A DNA stretch of 33,817 bases from Phycisphaerales bacterium (GTDB lineage: Bacteria > Planctomycetota > Phycisphaerae > Phycisphaerales > SM1A02): NCBI GenBank assembly GCA_020427695.1, contig JAGQOG010000521.1, forward strand, positions 1-33,817, read 5' to 3'. Below the pieces are notes generated by a model. The model had not been told where the DNA came from. It worked only from the letters and a program-made list of their open reading frames with translations, and did not search any database. Within the stretch, counting starts at the first letter, position 1, and the number at the start of each line of letters is the position of its first letter. Below, one piece after another: positions 22,621 to 29,281 of this stretch. Both the position numbers and the translations under genes were made by a program.

Positions 22621-23357
22621 CAGCCGCCGGTCACGATCGCCTCGCGGATGGGCACGACGATGTGCGGAATCACCCGCTGTTCCGCCAAGCGCTCTGCATG
22701 TCCGGCCAAGGCGGCGAACGCCGTCGTGAAGTCCTCGATGGCCCGCAGCGTGCCGAGGTGGCGAACCGTGAGGTAGATGCTGATCGGCTCGGCGTTCGGT
22801 CCGCCGCCGGCCTCGTTGGGGCGGCCGCGGGTCTTGATCTCGAGAAACGCCTGGGTGTGGCGGTCCTCGTCGAGCGCGATGCCGATCAGCGGCTGCGCCT
22901 CGAGAACGGTCTCGCTGGCGCTGTCCACCAGCGCCGCCAACGGCGTGTCGGCCAGGAGCGCGTTGAACACGATGGCGTCGCGATTGCGCTCGGCCTCGAA
23001 GTCGAAGCCGAACACGAGCTCCAAGTGGTCGACGTCAAGCGGGCTGATCGAGAGGAAGTACGGCGCCGTCTCGAGGATCAGGCGGTGCAGGCGATACGCC
23101 TGCACGAGCGACTCGGGATTCACCCACCCGCTGCGCACGCTGGTCTGCCGCAGCGCCGCCCAGCAGTAGGAGCGTTCCTCGTCGGGCGACTCGAGCGCCA
23201 GCTCGCCTTCGTACCGGCGAAAGCGATCCATCTGCGGCAACTCGCGCCGGATCCGATCGAACATGTCCAGCACGGTCTCCCGCGCGCCGGGAAGGTCGAG
23301 CTTCAGGGCGATCTTCTGGTTGACGTAGAAATCGGAGCAGAGGGCGCCGTAGCTCAT
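22620..23357 (-). CDS. unrecognised soluble protein coupled to HD-GYP gene
   Basis: 245 aa, not recognised. It starts MSYGALCSDFYVNQKIALKLDLP and has conserved-looking blocks DRIRRELPQMDRFRRYEGELALES, ERSYCWAALRQTSVRSGWVNP and LHRLILETAPYFLSISPLDVDHLELVFGFDFEA, plus a late IVVPIREAIV. No signal peptide or membrane helix. Its stop overlaps the HD-GYP start (TGATG), so translation is coupled. A TACAGT box at 23388-23383 gives a short leader of about 20 nt. The coupling hints at a role in the same signalling pathway, which is inference. Confidence 0.75.
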   Translation of the reverse strand: MSYGALCSDFYVNQKIALKLDLPGARETVLDMFDRIRRELPQMDRFRRYEGELALESPDEERSYCWAALRQTSVRSGWVNPESLVQAYRLHRLILETAPYFLSISPLDVDHLELVFGFDFEAERNRDAIVFNALLADTPLAALVDSASETVLEAQPLIGIALDEDRHTQAFLEIKTRGRPNEAGGGPNAEPISIYLTVRHLGTLRAIEDFTTAFAALAGHAERLAEQRVIPHIVVPIREAIVTGG

Positions 23358-23378
23358 GCGGGGCTCGGGTGCGGACGG

Positions 23379-24689
23379 TCAGACTGTAGCGGAGGCGACT
23401 GCTCTCCGCAGGGCGGGCGGGTGGAGATAGGTCAGGGTGCGCCAGACCCACTCGGCCGGACCCATGCGGAAGCGCCGGAGCCAGAGCATGGCGAACGCCG
23501 CTTCCGCAACGTAGATGCCGATCGCCACCAGGATCATCGACGCACGTCCAAGGGAGCCGAACCAGCCCAATCCCCACCAGTAGAACAGCGCGGTCGCCAG
23601 CACCGTCTGCAGGAGGTAGCACGTCAGGGCCATCCTTCCCAAGGAGGACAGCACTCCCACGCCGGCCGGCCGACGATCCCGGTTCGCCCACGCCGCGATC
23701 AGGCCGGCGTAGCCCAGGCAGAGGACCACGCTCCCGACGGCATGAAGGGGTGTCGCCGCGGCATGGAGCCACCCGGTCGCCTGTCCCTGGCTCAGCATCA
23801 GGATGGACGCGCCGAGTTCGATCGGCAAGCCGATGGCGATCCCGATCCGGGCGAAGCGAACCTGTCGGGAGCGCTGCTCGCGACCAAAGAAGCCCGTCTT
23901 CATCATGGCCGCGCCAAGCACGAACAGTGCCAGCACGTGCCACCCGAATCCGAAGACCGCCGACAGGATCGTGTAGAGCCACGTCACGGCCCGGAACACG
24001 AGCGCGTCGACGAACGGCCCCTCGCGGTACGCGGCGGTCTCCCCGGCGACCCAGACCGGAGTCGCCGGATCGCCGCCCGAGGCGCGCAGCGCCTCCACGC
24101 CCCGCAGGGCCAGCTCGGCCTCGGAGGACTCGGCGGTCGCGGCCGTTCCATTGGCGGTGGAAGCGAACGCCGCTTCGAGCACCGCAACGCCCGTCGCCAA
24201 GGCGAACGCGACGGCCAACAGGACCACGGCCAAGATGACGAGTCCACGTGGGGACAGATTCCGCACCAGAAGGAGGACGGTGCCCAGCACCGCATAGATG
24301 AAGAGGATGTCGCCGTACCAGAGGAGCAGCGCATGGACGAGGCCAATGAGTCCGAGGACCAGGAGCCGGCGCAGGTACGTGGGAGCAACCGATCGGCCCG
24401 CGCTTGCCGCCCGCGCGGCCTGGACCATGAAGCCGGCGCCGAAGAGCAGCGAGAAGAGCGAGATGAACTTGTAGTTGACCAGGGACTGCACGAGCAGCCA
24501 CGCTGCGGCGTCCCACGGGGCAAGGCGTTCCGTCGTCGGCCCGCCAACCACCTGGAGGAACGGCAGCGAGAAGAACGGCAGGTTCGCCATGACGATGCCG
24601 AAGAGCGCCGCGCCGCGCAGCACGTCGAGGGCGACGATGCGCTCGCCTTCTCCCACGGGTGCAAGCGGCGCGGCGCCGAGGTCGGTCAT
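23379..24689 (-). CDS. DUF418 family membrane protein
   Basis: 436 aa, polytopic. It begins with the DUF418 signature ALDVLRGAALFGIVMANLPFF and has about ten hydrophobic segments. The C-terminal domain is also typical: GRMALTCYLLQTVLATALFYWWGLG and MGPAEWVWRTLTY. A Ser/Thr/Glu-rich loop lies around 180-235. The family is related to acyltransferase-like membrane proteins; its role is not known. The ATG at 24689 has GGAGG 7 nt upstream, and it follows the HAD gene by 19 nt, so the two are likely in one operon. Confidence 0.9.
   Translation of the reverse strand: MTDLGAAPLAPVGEGERIVALDVLRGAALFGIVMANLPFFSLPFLQVVGGPTTERLAPWDAAAWLLVQSLVNYKFISLFSLLFGAGFMVQAARAASAGRSVAPTYLRRLLVLGLIGLVHALLLWYGDILFIYAVLGTVLLLVRNLSPRGLVILAVVLLAVAFALATGVAVLEAAFASTANGTAATAESSEAELALRGVEALRASGGDPATPVWVAGETAAYREGPFVDALVFRAVTWLYTILSAVFGFGWHVLALFVLGAAMMKTGFFGREQRSRQVRFARIGIAIGLPIELGASILMLSQGQATGWLHAAATPLHAVGSVVLCLGYAGLIAAWANRDRRPAGVGVLSSLGRMALTCYLLQTVLATALFYWWGLGWFGSLGRASMILVAIGIYVAEAAFAMLWLRRFRMGPAEWVWRTLTYLHPPALRRAVASATV
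23383..23388 (-). promoter_or_regulatory. -10-like box for unknown/HD-GYP pair
   Basis: TACAGT on the minus strand, overlapping the 3' end of the DUF418 gene, 25 nt before the ATG at 23357. No clear -35. Confidence 0.3.
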
Positions 24690-24708
24690 GGCGGATCCTC
24701 CGGTCGGC

Positions 24709-25410
24709 TCAGCTCGTCGGCGCCGCGCGGAAACCGAGGATCCACGACGCGAGGTCGTCGGTCGCGGCGAGCGACTCCACGGTTCGCGTGGCCCCGGCGG
24801 CGTCCAATTCGGCGACGGTGAACGCGCCGGTCGCGACGGCGAGGCACCGGCATCCATGATGGCGAGCGCAATCGACGTCGTGAGGCGTGTCGCCGATGAT
24901 CACCACCTGTTCCGGCCGAACCGCACGTCCCGACAGGACCTGGCAACGGGACATGGCCACGGGAGGAAGGTCACGACGCGTGGGACCGTCGATTCCCCAC
25001 GCGGCCACGCCAAATCGGTCGGGGTCGATGCCGGCCGAACGGATCTTTTCGCGACCCGTCTCCGGATAGTTTCCGGTGAGGAGGCCGAGCGTGACTCCCG
25101 CCGAGGACGCCATGCGGTCGATGAGATCGACCACCCCGGGGAGCGGCGTCGCGCGGTGCGTGTCGCGCAGCTTGCGGGCGAGGTGCGTGCCGTAGGTCGC
25201 GCGGAAGCGGGCGTGGTTCGCCTCGGTGGCGTCGATGTTGTTCCGTCGGGCCAGATCCGACCAGATCAGCGCGTCCAGGCGACCCGCGACTTCGATGCCG
25301 TCGAAGGAGAAGGCCGTGCCGAAGAGCTCGCGCCCCGCGTCCAGCATCGCCGCGACGCCTGCCCGCTCGGTGAGCAGCATCGTGCCGTCGATGTCGAAGA
25401 GGACCAGCAT
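24709..25410 (-). CDS. HAD-superfamily hydrolase, phosphoglycolate-phosphatase-like
   Basis: 233 aa. Motif I FDIDGTMLLTE (nucleophile Asp), motif II LLTGNYPETGREK, and motif III-IV VVIIGDTPHDVDCA are present, with a helical cap between. The domain layout matches phosphoglycolate phosphatase-like HADs (hydrolysis of small phosphate esters); the substrate is not decided by sequence. It lies 44 nt after sucC and 19 nt before the DUF418 gene on the same strand. Confidence 0.92.
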   Translation of the reverse strand: MLVLFDIDGTMLLTERAGVAAMLDAGRELFGTAFSFDGIEVAGRLDALIWSDLARRNNIDATEANHARFRATYGTHLARKLRDTHRATPLPGVVDLIDRMASSAGVTLGLLTGNYPETGREKIRSAGIDPDRFGVAAWGIDGPTRRDLPPVAMSRCQVLSGRAVRPEQVVIIGDTPHDVDCARHHGCRCLAVATGAFTVAELDAAGATRTVESLAATDDLASWILGFRAAPTS

Positions 25411-25454
25411 GCGTCGTGCGCCAATGGGTGGGGTTCGGGGCGGGAAGGGGCGGT

Positions 25455-26651
25455 TCAGGCGACCGCGGCGCAGACCCGCTTCGCGGCGTCGGTCAGGTCG
25501 CTTGCGGACTGCATCGAGGGGATCTCCTTCCGCGCCTCCTCCAGGATGGCACGGGCCGCGTCCACGTTCGTGCCTTCCAGGCGCACGACGAGCGGCACCT
25601 GGAAGCCCACTTCCTTCGCCGCGGAGGAGATGGCCCGAGCGATTCGATCGCACTGCATGATGCCGCCGAAGATGTTCACCAGAACGCCCTTGACGGCCGT
25701 GTCCGCCAGGATGATGCGAAACGCCTCCGTCACCGCCTCCTCGGAGGCGCTGCCGCCGACGTCGAGGAAGTTCGCAGGCTCGCCTCCATGGAGCTTGATG
25801 ATGTCCATGGTGCTCATGGCCAACCCGGCGCCGTTCACCAGGCATCCGATGTTGCCGTCGAGGGCGACGTAGGAGAGTCCGGCGGCGTTGGCCCGCAGCT
25901 CCGCGGGGTTCTCCTCCGTCGGATCGAACATCTCCGCGATGCGCTTCTGGCGGAAGAGCGCGTTGTCGTCGAAGCTGAACTTGGCGTCGATCGCCAGCAC
26001 CTGTCCGTCGGGATGCGCCTCCGTGGGCGGCGTGACGACGAGCGGGTTGATCTCGACCAGCGAGGCGTCGGTGTTGTGGAAGACGCGGGTCAGGCGCTGC
26101 ATGATGTCCGCGGCCTGGCCCACCTGGCGCCCGCTGAAGCCCAAGGCGTAGGCCAGCTTGCGGGCCTGGTACGGCTGGAGACCGGCGAGCGGATGAAGCG
26201 GTTCCTTGAGGATGGCGGCGGGGTTGCGCTCCGCCACCGCCTCGATCTCGACGCCGCCCTCCGCCGACGCGATGAGCGTGGCCGTTCGGCGAGCGCGATC
26301 CACTGCCACCGCGAGGTAGTACTCCTTCGCGATCTCGACGCCCGCGGCCACCAGCAGCCGCTTCACCTCCAGCCCCTCCGGCGGCGTCTGGGGTGAGATC
26401 ATGCGGTGGCTGAGCATGAAGGCGGCGGCCTCCCGCACCTCTTCGGCGGTTCGCACCACCTTGACGAAACCTGCCTTGCCGCGCCCGCCGGCGTGCACCT
26501 GGGCCTTGACCACCACCATCGGCGCGCCGCCGTTGAGAATCGCCTTGGCTTGGGCGACGGCGTCGTCGATGTTCTGAACCATCGCCCCCGGGGGGACCGC
26601 AATGCCGGCGTCGGCGAGGAGCTGTCGAGCCTGGTACTCGTGAATGCGCAT
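25455..26651 (-). CDS. sucC: succinate-CoA ligase (ADP-forming) beta subunit
   Basis: 398 aa, full length. An N-terminal ATP-grasp domain (MRIHEYQARQLLADAGI, VVVKAQVHAGGRGKAGFVK) and a C-terminal flavodoxin-like domain (NGAGLAMSTMDIIKLHGG, NFLDVGGSAS, VNIFGGIMQCDRIA) are complete. It catalyses succinyl-CoA + ADP + Pi to succinate + CoA + ATP in the TCA cycle with SucD. sucD does not follow; a HAD phosphatase gene does. The ATG at 26651 has a TATCCT box 8 nt upstream and no SD. Confidence 0.97.
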   Translation of the reverse strand: MRIHEYQARQLLADAGIAVPPGAMVQNIDDAVAQAKAILNGGAPMVVVKAQVHAGGRGKAGFVKVVRTAEEVREAAAFMLSHRMISPQTPPEGLEVKRLLVAAGVEIAKEYYLAVAVDRARRTATLIASAEGGVEIEAVAERNPAAILKEPLHPLAGLQPYQARKLAYALGFSGRQVGQAADIMQRLTRVFHNTDASLVEINPLVVTPPTEAHPDGQVLAIDAKFSFDDNALFRQKRIAEMFDPTEENPAELRANAAGLSYVALDGNIGCLVNGAGLAMSTMDIIKLHGGEPANFLDVGGSASEEAVTEAFRIILADTAVKGVLVNIFGGIMQCDRIARAISSAAKEVGFQVPLVVRLEGTNVDAARAILEEARKEIPSMQSASDLTDAAKRVCAAVA

Positions 26652-26659
26652 GGGAGCGG

Positions 26660-26665
26660 AGGATA
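26660..26665 (-). promoter_or_regulatory. -10-like box, near-leaderless arrangement (sucC)
   Basis: TATCCT on the minus strand, 8 nt before the sucC ATG. The box-to-ATG sequence resembles that of purD (CCGCTCCC against CCGCTTCC). Confidence 0.45.
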
Positions 26666-26705
26666 GCAGCGCCGCCGGCGCCACGGGCGCCCATGCGCGA
26701 AGCCG

Positions 26706-27422
26706 TCAGCCCAAGCGGTACTGGTCGATCGTCTGCTTCACGCGGTAGGGGTGCGGGATGTTCGAGACCTCGATCTCGACCCCGCTCCGGGTGCCGTCCC
26801 GGCCCGATTCGCCACCCATGCCGGCGGTGTCGAGGCCGATGTAGCCCACATCCAGCACGCGATCGAGGAAGCCCTGCTCGATGACCACATTGGTGACGTG
26901 CTTGTGCAGAACCTCGGACGTGCGGCGCATCACGATGCCCTCGCGCCGGATGGTGCGCTTGGTGGTCACGATCAGCTTGATCCAGCGGTGCGGTGCCGCC
27001 CACCAGATCATCCACCACAATCCGGCGGCGATCAGCATGCCCAGTCCGATCCAGCCCAAGGGGAGCGTGACCGTGCCGATCGCTCCCACCACGGCCATCA
27101 CGAGCCCGCCGAGCCCCATCAGCACCATGAGCCCGTACCAGAACGGATGGGCGCGGAACATCGCCTGCTGGACGATCAGGAGCACCCGCTCGTCCGCGTC
27201 GGCATCGACCGGTCCCGAGTCGAGTCCCAAGGCCGTACGGCCGTCGTCGCGCGTCGGCGAAGCTCGGACGGGATTCGGCGTCGAACTCGGGATCGGTGCC
27301 GAGCCCGTGTCGGCCGGAACGCGGTTGATGTCTCCGCAGAAGGGACAGGCGACCTTGGGTCCCGACTTCGCGAGATCGATCTCGAACGACTTGTCGCAGC
27401 GATCGCAGGTGAGGGTGGGCAT
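26706..27422 (-). CDS. zinc-ribbon and bacterial PH-domain membrane protein
   Basis: 238 aa. The N-terminus has two CxxC pairs (CDRC about 6-9, CPFC about 26-29), a zinc ribbon. A Ser/Pro-rich linker follows to about 75, then two membrane segments (about 95-120 and 126-146) and a bPH_2 domain: IVTTKRTIRREGIVMRRTSEVLHKHVTNVVIEQG, with IEVSNIPHPYRVKQTIDQY at the end. The layout is that of YdbT/YdbS-type membrane proteins with an added zinc ribbon. Function unknown. The ATG at 27422 is chosen because the ribbon starts there; the frame extends to 27509 only through an octamer repeat. Confidence 0.85.
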   Translation of the reverse strand: MPTLTCDRCDKSFEIDLAKSGPKVACPFCGDINRVPADTGSAPIPSSTPNPVRASPTRDDGRTALGLDSGPVDADADERVLLIVQQAMFRAHPFWYGLMVLMGLGGLVMAVVGAIGTVTLPLGWIGLGMLIAAGLWWMIWWAAPHRWIKLIVTTKRTIRREGIVMRRTSEVLHKHVTNVVIEQGFLDRVLDVGYIGLDTAGMGGESGRDGTRSGVEIEVSNIPHPYRVKQTIDQYRLG

Positions 27423-27463
27423 GTCAAAGGGATCCCAGGTGAAGACCGATTGCGTTGCTTCCA

Positions 27464-27493
27464 GGGACGAAGGGACGTAGGGACGCAGGGACA
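27464..27493. repeat. 8-bp-period repeat GGGACG(AA/TA/CA)
   Basis: Units GGGACGAA, GGGACGTA, GGGACGCA and a partial GGGACA; same unit as the moaB-upstream array. Confidence 0.92.
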
Positions 27494-27620
27494 CGGGGGC
27501 CGCCAACATGATCCAGGTGGTCGCCCGCGCAGTGGGACCCAGCGAACACGCTCGTCAGCATTCCCTTCCTCCCTCCGGCTCTCCGCCGAGGGCGCCCGAG
27601 ATCGAACGGGGACCCCTATC

Positions 27621-27648
27621 AGTGCATTGTTGGCAGTGCATTGTTGGG
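27621..27648. repeat. tandem 14-bp duplication
   Basis: AGTGCATTGTTGGC followed directly by AGTGCATTGTTGGG; one mismatch, at the last base. Confidence 0.95.
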
Positions 27649-27770
27649 AGGACGGCTGGAATCTGTTCCGCCGGCCGGTGGAGACTCAACGAGTTCGGTG
27701 CAATCGCCACACAGCAGCATCCAGCCGACCCGGACGACGCTTGGCATGCCGATCATCCATCACCCCCGAA

Positions 27771-27800
27771 ACGAAAACGGCCCGCCGAAAGGGCGGGCCG
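27771..27800 (-). terminator. intrinsic terminator of tRNA-Ser
   Basis: Stem CGGCCCGCC / GGCGGGCCG (27778-27800), 9 bp with a short loop, followed on the minus strand by TTTTCGTTTC. It begins 14 nt past the 3' end of the tRNA. Confidence 0.85.
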
Positions 27801-27813
27801 CACGGAAAACAAG

Positions 27814-27904
27814 CGGACAGGGCGGGATTCGAACCCGCGATACCAGGAATACCCAGTATGTCGGTTTAGCAAACCGGTGCCTTCAGCCGCTCGGCCACCT
27901 GTCC
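27814..27904 (-). tRNA. tRNA-Ser (anticodon GCT)
   Basis: 91 nt, a class-II tRNA with a long variable arm. Acceptor stem GGACAGG (27904-27898) pairs with CCTGTCC (27821-27815), discriminator G. The anticodon loop is TTTGCTAAA, so it reads AGC/AGT serine codons. The T-arm GGGTTCGAATCCC is standard. CCA is not encoded; CTT follows. It has its own promoter and terminator. Confidence 0.97.
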
Positions 27905-27919
27905 CGTGAAGGTCGGATG

Positions 27920-27948
27920 ATGATGGCAGCCGCAGCGGGCGCAGTCAA
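27920..27948 (-). promoter_or_regulatory. promoter of tRNA-Ser
   Basis: TTGACT (27948-27943), 17-nt spacer, CATCAT (27925-27920). The -10 ends 15 nt before the mature tRNA, so a start near 27913 fits a short 5' leader. Confidence 0.65.
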
Positions 27949-27974
27949 CTGAGGATCGATCGCCGGCTCGGGCC

Positions 27975-28418
27975 TCATGGATCTCCGGTCGGGCGGAGCG
28001 TCCCCACGGGCGGGTCGTAGGTTCCGCCGCCAAGACCAGCGATGGCGGGAAGCGAGCTGCGGACGTACACCGTCCGATCGCCTTTGACCAGCACCGAGAA
28101 GAGGGGCTCGGCCGGTGGCTCGATCGCGGCATGGAGGTCCAGCTGGACCGCCGATCCGAGATCGGTGAGCCTGCCGGCGACGATCAATCCGTCGAGGAGC
28201 GTCGTGCTGCGATCGACAAACTCAAGCCGCGAGGAGGCCCGCCACGCGCCATCCTCCGATTCGACCGCTTCGAACACGAGCTGCCCTTCGGCGAGGGAAT
28301 CGACCGTCGAGTGCTCCGCCAGGCTCGTTGGCGACACCGAGACCGTCCACGACACGGCGAGTCGAAGGGGAGCGGCCACCTGGGGGGCATGCGGCCGGGT
28401 TTGGTTGACGACGGTCAT
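27975..28418 (-). CDS. hypothetical beta-rich protein
   Basis: 147 aa, not recognised. The sequence alternates short hydrophobic strands (LRLAVSWTVSVS, GQLVFEAVES, LLDGLIVAGRLTDLGSAVQLDLHAAI, LFSVLVKGDRTVYVRSSLP) and ends in a Gly/Pro-rich tail. There is no signal peptide. AAGGCAGG lies upstream of the ATG. It follows the GbsR-type regulator by 61 nt on the same strand and may be cotranscribed and under its control; that is inference. Confidence 0.6.
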   Translation of the reverse strand: MTVVNQTRPHAPQVAAPLRLAVSWTVSVSPTSLAEHSTVDSLAEGQLVFEAVESEDGAWRASSRLEFVDRSTTLLDGLIVAGRLTDLGSAVQLDLHAAIEPPAEPLFSVLVKGDRTVYVRSSLPAIAGLGGGTYDPPVGTLRPTGDP

Positions 28419-28479
28419 GGGTCGCCTGCCTTCGCGGTGGTGGATTCGTCGAGAATGTGGGCCGCCAACCCGGACACGA

Positions 28480-29046
28480 CTAGGACACCTTGGCTAAGAG
28501 CTTGGCGGCGGTCCGGAATCCGATGCCGCCCTGGGAGATGACGCGCTCGCTGAGGGAGTCGAGCGTCCGGACCAGCCCCAGCATCTCGTCCAACCGGCGG
28601 TGATGCGCCTCCAGGTCCGCCGACTGCGGGTCGATGCGGCGCTTGCCGCCGGCGGATGGCTGCTCGGTCATCGTTCGGCAGGCCCGCAAGGCGTCGAGCA
28701 AGGGATCGAACTCGCGCCGTTTCCGTTCGCGAACGATGGTGGCAAAGAGCTTCCAGACGTCCTGCTCGGCGCGGAAGTACTCCTTGCGATCGCCACGGTT
28801 GTGCACACGGCTGACGATTCCCCACTCGCACAGTGTGCGCAGCGTCATGGAGGCGTTGCCGCGGCTGATGCGGAGACGCGCCATCACGTCGTCGGTGTTC
28901 ATGGGCTCGCCGGAGATGTAGAGCAGGGCATGCACCTCGGCCATGGTGCGCGGAATGCCCCATGCCGAGCCCATTTCCCCCCACAGGCCGATGAACCGAT
29001 CCTGGGCCTCGGGGAGCCCGATCGGTGTCGATTCCTCGGTCGTCAT
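28480..29046 (-). CDS. GbsR/MarR-family transcriptional regulator
   Basis: 188 aa. The winged-helix domain has the GbsR layout: QDRFIGLWGEMGSAWGIPRTMAEVHALLYIS, then MNTDDVMARLRISRGNASMTLRTLCEWGIVSRVHNRGDRKEYF (helix-turn-helix and wing, about 52-92). The last 90 residues are helical and probably dimerise. GbsR-type proteins often repress osmoprotectant or envelope genes, but the ligand here is unknown. AAGGAGG lies 5 nt before the ATG. An AT-rich palindrome 70-90 nt upstream is a likely operator, so autoregulation is plausible. Confidence 0.88.
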   Translation of the reverse strand: MTTEESTPIGLPEAQDRFIGLWGEMGSAWGIPRTMAEVHALLYISGEPMNTDDVMARLRISRGNASMTLRTLCEWGIVSRVHNRGDRKEYFRAEQDVWKLFATIVRERKRREFDPLLDALRACRTMTEQPSAGGKRRIDPQSADLEAHHRRLDEMLGLVRTLDSLSERVISQGGIGFRTAAKLLAKVS

Positions 29047-29084
29047 GCATGCCTCCTTGCCGTTGGACCGCCTGCCGTTGTCGA

Positions 29085-29090
29085 ATCGTA
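29085..29090 (-). promoter_or_regulatory. -10-like box of GbsR-type gene
   Basis: TACGAT on the minus strand, about 39 nt before the ATG at 29046; the leader would contain the AAGGAGG SD. A second candidate, TATGTT, lies at the upstream edge of the palindrome (about 29142-29137). Confidence 0.4.
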
Positions 29091-29117
29091 CGAGGATTCG
29101 GGGCGGTTGGACGTGTC

Positions 29118-29137
29118 TTTTCAGAAGATTCTGAAAA
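29118..29137. promoter_or_regulatory. palindromic operator candidate
   Basis: TTTTCAGAA-GA-TTCTGAAAA: 9-nt perfect arms around a 2-nt centre. It is strikingly AT-rich in this GC-rich window and lies upstream of the GbsR-type gene, in the position of an autoregulatory site. Confidence 0.75.
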
Positions 29138-29211
29138 CATAGGATCTGGAGATCTCGCCCGTCACGAGTGCGGCGTGGGCGGAACCGGCGCTTGACCCCC
29201 GAGGATCGGCA

Positions 29212-29243
29212 AAGAAAAAGCTCCCCGGCCATCGCCGGGGAGC
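29212..29243 (-). terminator. intrinsic terminator of S8 protease gene
   Basis: 10-bp stem GCTCCCCGGC / GCCGGGGAGC with a 4-nt loop (29220-29243), followed on the minus strand by TTTTTCTTT. It begins about 38 nt past the protease stop. Confidence 0.92.
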
Positions 29244-29281
29244 GGGGAGTCATGTGGGAACGATCCGATCCGGGGGACCGA

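Larger units (their letters stand above)
27423..27770. other. gene-free stretch between PH-domain gene and tRNA-Ser terminator
   Basis: About 350 nt with no supported gene. It holds the octamer array 27464-27493, a tandem 14-bp duplication at 27621-27648 and a GC-rich segment with Glu/Arg-shadow character. The PH-gene promoter should lie here, but I see no clear -35/-10. Confidence 0.6.

Noticed and set aside
27508-27909. Plus-strand open frame across tRNA-Ser
   Set aside because: Its C-terminal part is the translated antisense of the tRNA (GRDSNPRYQEY type), a well-known artefact.
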